From NCBI GenBank assembly GCA_041498295.1, contig JBGQIB010000024.1:1-39272 (forward strand): a DNA stretch of 39,272 bases, written 5' to 3'. Numbering within the stretch: position 1 is the stretch's first letter; each line of letters starts with the position of its first letter. A model generated the notes under the pieces. That model saw nothing but the letters and a program-made list of their open reading frames with translations. It ran no database searches and was not told the DNA's origin. Positions 33,235 through 39,272 of this stretch are shown here, piece by piece. The position numbers were made by a program, and so were the translations under genes. The stretch comes from VGRW01 sp041498295 (GTDB taxonomy: Bacteria; Myxococcota_A; UBA9160; SZUA-336).

Positions 33235-33887
33235 AGCTCGGCGTACTCGGCGGCACGTTCAACCCGATCCATCTCGCACACCTGCGGCTGGCCGAGGAGC
33301 TGCGCGAGACACTCGAGCTCGCGCGCGTGCTGCTGATCCCGGCGGGCGAACCGGCGCTGAAGCGCGCCGACGTGGCGCCCGCGGCGCATCGGCTCGAGAT
33401 GCTGCGCCGCGCGACCGCCGGGAACCCGGCGCTCGAGATCGACGATCTCGAGCTGCGCCGCGCGGGGCCGAGCTTCACGGTCGACACGCTGCGCGCACTG
33501 CGCGCGCGCCACCCGGCGACAGAGCTCTGGTTCCTGGTCGGTGCGGACACGCTGCCCGAGCTCGAGTCATGGCGCGAGCCCGCGCGCCTGTTCGAGCTCG
33601 CGAGCTTCGCCGTAGCGACGCGTCCGGGCTATGTTGCAGACCTGCGCGAGCTCCTCCCCCGCGCACTGGCCGCGCCCTTCCGCGACGGACCGCGCGGCCT
33701 CGTGCACGCCTCGGGAAACGAGCTCCGAGCCGTTCCGTTCACCCCGCTCGAAATTTCCGCCAGCGAGATTCGGCGGCGCACCGGGCGCGGCGAATCGATC
33801 CGTTACCTCGTCCCCGACGAGGTGCGCGAGTACATCGCGAAGCACCGTCTGTACCGACACGAACCCGACGAAAGAGAGGTCGATTGA
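33231..33887 (+). CDS. nadD: Nicotinate-nucleotide adenylyltransferase
   Basis: 218 residues with the nucleotidylyltransferase motif GGTFNPIHLAHL (7-18), FLVGADTLPELESW, ATRPGY and the C-terminal ISASEIRRR. NadD joins NaMN and ATP to make NaAD in NAD synthesis. GTG start overlapping the proA stop; the next gene rsfS overlaps by 4 bp, the conserved nadD-rsfS pair. Confidence 0.95.
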   Translation: MKLGVLGGTFNPIHLAHLRLAEELRETLELARVLLIPAGEPALKRADVAPAAHRLEMLRRATAGNPALEIDDLELRRAGPSFTVDTLRALRARHPATELWFLVGADTLPELESWREPARLFELASFAVATRPGYVADLRELLPRALAAPFRDGPRGLVHASGNELRAVPFTPLEISASEIRRRTGRGESIRYLVPDEVREYIAKHRLYRHEPDEREVD

Positions 33888-34246
33888 CCGGCAAGGATCT
33901 GGCTCTGGCTCTGGCGACCGCGATGAACGACAAGAAGGGCGAGGAGGTGCGCGTGCTCGATCTGCGCGGAGTCTGTGGCTTTACGGACTACTTCGTGCTC
34001 GCCACCGGCGGGTCGGATCGACACGTGCGCGCGCTCGCCGAGGCCGCGGTCGAAGCCGCGGCGCGCGGCGGTACGAAGGCCTTGGGCGTCGAGGGCAAGT
34101 CGGTGGGGAGCTGGGTGCTCGTCGACCTGGGCGAGATCGTCGTGCACGTCTTCAGCGACGAAGCGCGCGAGTACTTCGGTCTGGAGCGCCTGTGGGGCGA
34201 CGCGCAAGAGCTGGCCGTCGAGCGGGCGGCGGGGGCGGCTTCGTGA
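33884..34246 (+). CDS. rsfS: Ribosomal silencing factor RsfS
   Basis: 120 residues of the RsfS/Iojap family, which binds L14 and blocks subunit joining under starvation. Seen are the core VLDLRGVCGFTDYFVLATG, the EGKSVGSWVLVDLGEIVVHVF block and REYFGLERLWGDA. The TTG start at 33884 overlaps the nadD stop (TTGA), with AGAGAGG upstream. Confidence 0.93.
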   Translation: MTGKDLALALATAMNDKKGEEVRVLDLRGVCGFTDYFVLATGGSDRHVRALAEAAVEAAARGGTKALGVEGKSVGSWVLVDLGEIVVHVFSDEAREYFGLERLWGDAQELAVERAAGAAS

Positions 34247-35787
34247 GAGTCCGTGGACCGGTCGTGCTCGTCGTCCTCGACGGGTACGGAATCGGCGACG
34301 GCGGCCCGGGCGACGCGACCGCGCTCGCGAACGCGCCGTTCTTCGCGGAGCTCGCGTCGCGCTACCCGCACGCGCGGATCGAGACGTCGGGCGCGGCGGT
34401 CGGCCTGCCCGACGGGCAGATGGGCAACTCCGAGGTGGGTCACACGACCTTGGGTGCCGGCCGCGTGATCGACATGGACATCGTGCGCATCAAGAAGGCG
34501 ATCGACGCCGGCGAGCTCGCGGCGAACCCGGCGATGCAGGAGTTACTCGCGGTCGCCAAGCGCACGGGCGGCGCACTGCACCTGATGGGCCTCGTCTCCG
34601 ACGGCGGCGTGCACAGCTCGCTCGAACACGTGTACGGAATTCTGCGGCTGCTCGACCAGCGCGGCATTCGCCCGATCGTGCACGCGTTCAGCGACGGACG
34701 AGACACCGCGCCGCGCTGCGCGCGCCGCTTCCTCGAGCCGCTCGAGGCGCGCGTGCGCGCGCAGGGCGGCTCCATCGCGACGCTCTGCGGCCGCTACTGG
34801 GCGATGGACCGCGACCAGCGCTGGGAGCGCGTGGCGCGCGCGTACCGCGCGCTCGTCTCGCGCGAGGGACTCGAAGCGCCGAGCGCGGCCGCCGCCGTCG
34901 AGCAGGCGCTGGCGCGCGACGAGGGCGACGAGTTCATCCAGCCGACGGTGATCTCGGGCACGCCCGGAATTCGCGACGGCGACGCAGTGCTGTTCTTCAA
35001 CTTCCGCGCCGATCGCGCGCGCGAGCTCACGAACGCGCTCACACGCGTGCGCCCCGACAAGCTCGGCGCCGAGATCGCGACACTTCTGCGTGTACGCCCG
35101 GGTGTCTTCACGACGCTGACCGAGTACGACGAGACCTTCGGCCTGCCCATGCTCTTCGGCCCCGTCGACGTGCGCGCGAGCTTCGGCGAGATGATCGCGG
35201 CGACGGGCGCGCGCCAGCTGCGCATCGCCGAGACCGAGAAGTACGCGCACGTGACTTACTTCTTCAACGGTGGCCGCGAGGAGCCGTTCGCGAACGAAGA
35301 CCGGATCATGATCCCGTCGCCGCGCGACGTGGCGACGTACGACCTGAAGCCCGAGATGAGCGCGGTCGCCGTGACCGACGCGCTGCTCGCCGCGCTCGCG
35401 AAGCACGACTACGCGTTCGTGCTCGTGAACTACGCGAACCCCGACATGGTCGGACACACGGGCGTGATCCCGGCCGGAATCGAAGCCGTCGAGGTCGTCG
35501 ACGCGTGTCTCGCGCGCCTGTGCCGCGAGGTGCTCGCGCGCGACGGTACGCTCTTGATCACCGCCGACCACGGGAACATCGAGCTGCTCCTCGACCCCGA
35601 GACCGGCGGCCCGCACACGGCGCACACCACCAATCCGGTGCCGATCTACTGGGTGACCGCGCGACCGGCCGGGAAGAGCCTGCGCGACGGCGGCCTCTCC
35701 GATCTCGCGCCGAGTCTGTGCGCGCTGCTCGAGCTTCCCATGCCCCGCGAGATGACCGGGCACAGCCTGCTCGTCGGCGCCGACTAG
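34243..35787 (+). CDS. gpmI: 2,3-bisphosphoglycerate-independent phosphoglycerate mutase
   Basis: 514 residues, standard for GpmI. The metal-site aspartate D13 is in VVLDGYGIGD, the phospho-serine S63 in GNSEVGHTTLGAGR; later come HAFSDGRDTAP, FFNFRADRARELT and TADHGNIE. It interconverts 3- and 2-phosphoglycerate using manganese. GTG start coupled to rsfS. comF starts 6 bp after the stop. Confidence 0.97.
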   Translation: MRVRGPVVLVVLDGYGIGDGGPGDATALANAPFFAELASRYPHARIETSGAAVGLPDGQMGNSEVGHTTLGAGRVIDMDIVRIKKAIDAGELAANPAMQELLAVAKRTGGALHLMGLVSDGGVHSSLEHVYGILRLLDQRGIRPIVHAFSDGRDTAPRCARRFLEPLEARVRAQGGSIATLCGRYWAMDRDQRWERVARAYRALVSREGLEAPSAAAAVEQALARDEGDEFIQPTVISGTPGIRDGDAVLFFNFRADRARELTNALTRVRPDKLGAEIATLLRVRPGVFTTLTEYDETFGLPMLFGPVDVRASFGEMIAATGARQLRIAETEKYAHVTYFFNGGREEPFANEDRIMIPSPRDVATYDLKPEMSAVAVTDALLAALAKHDYAFVLVNYANPDMVGHTGVIPAGIEAVEVVDACLARLCREVLARDGTLLITADHGNIELLLDPETGGPHTAHTTNPVPIYWVTARPAGKSLRDGGLSDLAPSLCALLELPMPREMTGHSLLVGAD

Positions 35788-35793
35788 GGCGGC

Positions 35794-36444
35794 TTGGGCG
35801 GCCTGGCTCGCGCCCTGCTCGAGCTCGTCACGCCGAGCGTCTGCCCCGCCTGCGACGCGCCGCGCCGCGCGCGTGACCCACTTCTGTGTAGCGCCTGCGC
35901 GAGTCGCGTGCGCCGGCTCCCGCGACTGCGCGCGGTGCACACGGCGATCGCGTACGAGGGCACGGGTCTGGAACTCGTGCGGCGCTTCAAGTTCGACCGC
36001 CGTCGCGACGCGCGCGAGCTTCTGGTCGCGTGGCTGCTCGCGCGCATGCGCGCGCTCGCCTTCGACGTGATCGTGCCGCTGCCGCGCCACGTCGCGCGCG
36101 TGCGCAGCGAGGGCTGCGACCCGGTGCACGAATTGGCGAAGCAGCTCGCGCGCAACACGGGCGCGCCACTCGTGGAGCGCGCGCTGCGCCGCGCGCGCCC
36201 CACCCCGCCGCAGACGGGCCTCTCGATCGCGGGCCGGCGCGCGAACGTCGCCGGCAGCTTCGCGGCGGAGCCGGGCAGGCTCGCGGGGCGGCGCGTGCTT
36301 CTGCTCGACGACGTCGCCACGACCGGGGCGACCTTGGCCGAGGCGGCGCGCGCGCTGCGCCGCACGAGCGGCGCGAAGCGCATCATCTTGGCCGCGGTCG
36401 CGGGCACGCCCGCGATGGAAACCGGATCGGGCGCTGTGCTATGA
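35794..36444 (+). CDS. comF: ComF family phosphoribosyltransferase-like protein
   Basis: 216 residues. An N-terminal zinc-finger-like region (CPACDAP and LLCSACASR) precedes a phosphoribosyltransferase fold with VIVPLPRH and the PRPP loop LLLDDVATTGAT. ComF proteins take part in DNA uptake in naturally competent bacteria, but many genomes carry them without known competence. The TTG start is 6 bp after the gpmI stop. Confidence 0.88.
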   Translation: MGGLARALLELVTPSVCPACDAPRRARDPLLCSACASRVRRLPRLRAVHTAIAYEGTGLELVRRFKFDRRRDARELLVAWLLARMRALAFDVIVPLPRHVARVRSEGCDPVHELAKQLARNTGAPLVERALRRARPTPPQTGLSIAGRRANVAGSFAAEPGRLAGRRVLLLDDVATTGATLAEAARALRRTSGAKRIILAAVAGTPAMETGSGAVL

Positions 36445-36647
36445 ACGCGGCCATGGCGGACTCCATTCGGCTGAAGGGCCCGGTGACTCTCAAACACCAG
36501 GCGAACCTGGGCGAGGATCTCGAGGACGTCGAGCTCGCTGCTGGAGACGAGCTATCCGTGCTTCAGGAGTGGGACAACGCGTGGCTCGTGAAGACCAGCG
36601 ACGGAAAGCTGTTCAACGTGAAGAAGGATCTCGCCGAACCCGTGTGA
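36441..36647 (+). CDS. Small conserved-looking protein with SH3-like pattern, unknown function
   Basis: 68 residues, or 64 if translation begins at the ATG at 36453. The sequence alternates polar and hydrophobic residues in short strands (IRLKGPVTLKHQANLG, ELAAGDELSVLQEWDNAWLV, DGKLFNVKKDL), suggesting a small beta barrel similar to SH3 domains. The ATG at 36441 overlaps the comF stop (ATGA); the ATG at 36453 lies 7 nt after a TATGAA box. Its last 35 bp overlap the opposing PAS-HisKA-REC gene. No homologue could be named. Confidence 0.7.
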   Translation: MNAAMADSIRLKGPVTLKHQANLGEDLEDVELAAGDELSVLQEWDNAWLVKTSDGKLFNVKKDLAEPV

Positions 36648-37677
36648 TCAGCTCGGCGAGCGTCTTCACGAGACGCTCCGGGTTCACCGGCTTCTTGAAG
36701 ATCACGCCGTCGAGGCCCTCGAGACGGCTGCGCTTGATGACGTGGTCCTGGTCGTAGTAGAAGGCCGTCATCAGCACGACCGGTGTTTCGGGCGCCTCGC
36801 GCCGCGCTGCTTGAAACAGCTCGTAGCCATCCATCTCGGGCATGACCACGTCGGAGAGGACGAGGTCGAAGCGCTCCTTGCGCAGCCGCTCGATCGCCTC
36901 GCGGCCGTTGCTGACCTCCGCGACCGCGCTGCCTTCGGCGCGCAGGATCTCGGCGATCGACTCGCGCACCGCGCTGTCGTCGTCCACGACCAGGATGCGC
37001 CGGCCATCGAGCGAGAGCGTGCGCGCCGTGCGCGCCGACGAGAGATCGACCATGCGCGCGCGGCCGAGATACTGCGTGCTCGAGTAACCCTGCTCCGCCA
37101 TGTCGTGCAAGCGCTGCAGGTGTGACTCGATGCGGCGGATCTCGGCGCGCACCTTGGCGGTGCGATCGAGCTGCGCGGTGTCGTTTCGCTCCGCGAGGAA
37201 GCGCTCGAGCAACGCGATCTGACTCTCGATCACGGTGAGCGGGTTGTTGATCTCGTGTGACAGGCCGATCGCGACTTCGCCGAGCACCGCGAGTTGGTCG
37301 CGGCGCTTGATCTCCGAGATGTCCTTGGCGAAGCCGATCGTGCCGACTTCCTTCTCGGCTTCGTCGTAGAGGATTACGCCGGAGATCGAGACTTCGAGCT
37401 CGTGCCCGTCCTTCGCGACGAAGGTCGTGGGGAAGTTCACGACGCGCCCCGGACCGCCGTGCTCCGGGCCGCGCATCGCGGTCATGACGCGCCGCGCTTC
37501 GTCGATCGACGGGTAGAGCGTCGCGACATACCGCCCGATGATCTCGAGGCGGGAGTAGCCGAGGTTCTCCCGCGCGCCGTCGTTGTAGTACTGCACCGTG
37601 CCATCCGCGGCAGTCGCGACGACGATGTCGGGAGACGCTTCGACGAGTCGTTCGAGCATCTCCTTGTCCAGCGGCAT
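36613..37677 (-). CDS. PAS-HisKA-receiver protein lacking the kinase ATPase domain
   Basis: 354 residues: PAS sensor (about 5-125), HisKA dimerisation helix with the phospho-histidine H141 in GLSHEINNPLTVI, then a short linker and directly a receiver domain (about 226-345) with D232/D233, phospho-acceptor D276, T304 and K328. The HATPase_c domain with its N, G1 and G2 boxes is absent, so it cannot phosphorylate itself. It might act as a phosphate-relay or regulatory protein fed by another kinase. The ATG at 37677 follows TAGACT by 7 nt. Confidence 0.85.
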   Translation of the reverse strand: MPLDKEMLERLVEASPDIVVATAADGTVQYYNDGARENLGYSRLEIIGRYVATLYPSIDEARRVMTAMRGPEHGGPGRVVNFPTTFVAKDGHELEVSISGVILYDEAEKEVGTIGFAKDISEIKRRDQLAVLGEVAIGLSHEINNPLTVIESQIALLERFLAERNDTAQLDRTAKVRAEIRRIESHLQRLHDMAEQGYSSTQYLGRARMVDLSSARTARTLSLDGRRILVVDDDSAVRESIAEILRAEGSAVAEVSNGREAIERLRKERFDLVLSDVVMPEMDGYELFQAARREAPETPVVLMTAFYYDQDHVIKRSRLEGLDGVIFKKPVNPERLVKTLAELITRVRRDPSSR

Positions 37678-37684
37678 CGGGTCG

Positions 37685-37690
37685 AGTCTA
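37685..37690 (-). promoter_or_regulatory. -10-like hexamer of the PAS-HisKA-REC gene (TAGACT)
   Basis: TAGACT on the minus strand ends 7 nt before the ATG at 37677. The same hexamer precedes rplU and the M20 peptidase gene. Confidence 0.5.
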
Positions 37691-37764
37691 TCGCGCGGGG
37701 GCTACGACGCAACGCGTCGTGGCGGCATGCGCAAGGCCGGCGCAAGACGCGCGGAAGTGACTCT

Positions 37765-39270
37765 TCAGACCGGCTCGATGCGCAATTTGCCGAGCGCCGC
37801 CCGCTCGCTGCGCTTCCAGAGCGCGACCGCGAGCTGGTTCTCGTCGTCGGGCGAGAGCACGCCCCATGGCAAGAGAAAACGGCGCTGCGGGCCGCGCTCG
37901 GGCCAGTAGCGCCCGATCAGGAAACCGTTCAGATACAGATTCGCTTTGCCGCGGCCCGGATCGAACGCGAGCGCGAGCGCGGTGTGCTTCGGATCGATGC
38001 CCTCGAGCCGGAAGCTCGTTTCGTACAGCCCGACGCCTTCGGGCGCGCCCGACCAGCCGTGCGGGAGCACGACGTCCTCGGCGCGCGCGCGCTCGACGCC
38101 CGCGAAGTCGACGATTGGCGTGAGCCCGCGCTCGCCGCGCACGAGTCCGCCCCGAAAGCGCCAGCGCACGCGCGTCGCGCCGGTGTCGAGCGAGACGAGC
38201 CCGCGCGGATTCGCGCCGTCGTCCGCGAACGCCTTGTTGTGACCCAGACTCTCGACCAGGATCGCGATCGTGTTCTCGCCGCTCTCGGAGAACGCCGCGT
38301 CGCGCAGTGAGACGCGCGCGGGTCGCGCGCCGTCGGCGCCGACCCCGAGCGGGTTGCGCAGCTGGTCGCCGGCCGCGACCAGCCGGCCGTTGACCCACAC
38401 CGCGAAGCAGTGGCGCGCGTCGAGTACGAGCCGGTCGAGCCGGCCCGCGAAGCGCCCGCGGTACCACGCGAAGCCCCAGTGCAGGCCGAGCGCGTCGAGA
38501 TCGAGCTCGCCCGTTTCGACCGCGCGCTGCGAGAGCGCGCTCCAGGACGAGTCGTCGTAGCCGGGCTCGAGCTGCGGGCTCGCGTCCGAGAAACGCCAGC
38601 GCTCGAGGCGCGGAAGCAGCGGTGGCAGCGCGCTCGCAGCCGCGGAGCTCGCCGGGAGCTCCGGGCTCACTCCCAGCAGCTGCTTCGTGCGCCGATGGTA
38701 GACACGGATCTGTGTCTCCCAGGGCGCGAGCTCCGAGCGCTCCGGCTCCGGGCACGGCACGCCGACGCGCGCGCGGGTCGGGTTGCGCAGAAACACGTAG
38801 CGATGCGCCGCGCCGATGCGCGTGGCGAAGTGCTCGGAAGACCAGGCCTCGTGTTTCGGGTCGGGATCGGTGGCGGCGAGGTCGCGCTCGTGCGCCGCGA
38901 TGAACTCGTTCAGCCGCCGCACCGCGTCGTAGCGCGCGTCGGTCGCGCCCGACTCGCCGATCGGCGCGCCGTAGTCGTAGCTTGTGTAGACGTCGGGGCT
39001 CGCGAGATAGCCCCAAGTGACTCCGCCCGCGAACACGTAGTAGTTCCAGAGCGTCGCGCGCGCCGCGAGCGCGGCCTTGGTGGTCGCGTCGATACCGTCG
39101 GCGCCGAGTCGCTCGCGGATGCGCGCGTAGCCCGCGCCGCCCCAGCCGTCGTACCAGCCGGCCTGCAGCTCGGGATAGAAGACCGGGTTCGCCTTGCGCC
39201 CGTGCGCGTCGAGCGCCGCCTCGTCGCCGACGAAGCCGTCGAAGGTGTGCGGATCGTCGCGCCAGTCACG
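37765..39270 (-). CDS. GH35-like beta-galactosidase (N-terminal part outside the window)
   Basis: The frame is open to the window edge, giving the last 501 residues. The start of the visible part has NPVFYPELQAGWYDGWGG, resembling the nucleophile segment of family 35 beta-galactosidases, then LWNYYVFAGGVTWGY and SYDYGAPIGESG, also typical. The rest is C-terminal beta-sandwich domains, including FAVWVNGRLVAAGD and ANLYLNGFLIGRYWPERGPQ jelly rolls. Family members release terminal beta-galactose from glycans. Any signal peptide would be in the missing part. The stop is 87 bp upstream of the PAS-HisKA-REC start. Confidence 0.85.
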   Translation of the reverse strand, partial: RDWRDDPHTFDGFVGDEAALDAHGRKANPVFYPELQAGWYDGWGGAGYARIRERLGADGIDATTKAALAARATLWNYYVFAGGVTWGYLASPDVYTSYDYGAPIGESGATDARYDAVRRLNEFIAAHERDLAATDPDPKHEAWSSEHFATRIGAAHRYVFLRNPTRARVGVPCPEPERSELAPWETQIRVYHRRTKQLLGVSPELPASSAAASALPPLLPRLERWRFSDASPQLEPGYDDSSWSALSQRAVETGELDLDALGLHWGFAWYRGRFAGRLDRLVLDARHCFAVWVNGRLVAAGDQLRNPLGVGADGARPARVSLRDAAFSESGENTIAILVESLGHNKAFADDGANPRGLVSLDTGATRVRWRFRGGLVRGERGLTPIVDFAGVERARAEDVVLPHGWSGAPEGVGLYETSFRLEGIDPKHTALALAFDPGRGKANLYLNGFLIGRYWPERGPQRRFLLPWGVLSPDDENQLAVALWKRSERAALGKLRIEPV

Positions 39271-39272
39271 CC

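Noticed and set aside
1..39272. CRISPR arrays, tRNA and rRNA genes, prophage
   Set aside because: No regularly spaced repeats, no tRNA-like cloverleaf or rRNA sequence and no phage structural genes were seen by eye.

Overview
The window is very GC-rich, densely packed chromosomal DNA from a Gram-negative, didermic bacterium. An outer-membrane lipid-transport cluster (MlaA, an MlaC/HpnM-type protein, an HpnN-like RND transporter), the type II secretion accessory pair GspA/GspB, several lipoproteins and sigma-54 control all point to this. The mixture resembles a deltaproteobacterial or Myxococcota-type lineage, but no rRNA or other phylogenetic marker was used, so this is inference. GTG and TTG starts are common, and many neighbouring genes share an NTGA stop/start overlap.

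Layout. 1-1848: GNAT acetyltransferase tail and pdxS-pdxT (PLP synthase). 1829-4572, minus: aroB and a TPR-like lipoprotein. 4628-6381: GH17-like glycosidase and a SAM methyltransferase. 6362-8840, minus: calcineurin-like phosphoesterase and an M20 peptidase. 9040-13216: mlaA, convergent hpnM-like gene, and hpnN-like transporter. 13227-16561, minus: sigma-54 activator with a one-base frameshift, alpha/beta hydrolase, and an M3-like protein without its metal site. 16683-18921: Nudix hydrolase, luciferase-like oxidoreductase, rhomboid protease. 18947-19063, minus: candidate small RNA with its own promoter and terminator. 19096-22822, minus: gspA-gspB-RNA m5U methyltransferase. 22930-24863: type II pantothenate kinase facing an AMIN-like membrane protein. 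24929-26149: a complete insertion sequence with target duplication. 26167-28426: L-2-hydroxyglutarate dehydrogenase-like oxidase and nitronate monooxygenase-like protein. 28660-36647: rplU-rpmA-obgE-proB-lipoprotein-proA-nadD-rsfS-gpmI-comF-small protein, a housekeeping block. 36613-39272, minus: PAS-HisKA-REC protein and the C-terminal part of a GH35-like beta-galactosidase.

The most notable signals are these. (i) Nearly every gene that begins a transcription unit has a TANNNT -10-like hexamer only 6-10 nt before its start codon, which predicts widespread leaderless or near-leaderless mRNAs. (ii) An unannotated small-RNA-like locus lies between rhomboid and the RNA methyltransferase. (iii) An IS has split a palindromic -10 core shared by two divergent genes, and its target duplication gave each gene its own copy. 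(iv) mlaA and the hpnM-like gene are convergent and overlap by 166 bp beside an hpnN-like transporter, suggesting one hopanoid/phospholipid trafficking module. (v) A good sigma-54 promoter precedes the sigma-54 activator gene, which is interrupted in a G homopolymer. No CRISPR array, rRNA or tRNA was seen, and no gene-free stretch exceeds about 240 bases.
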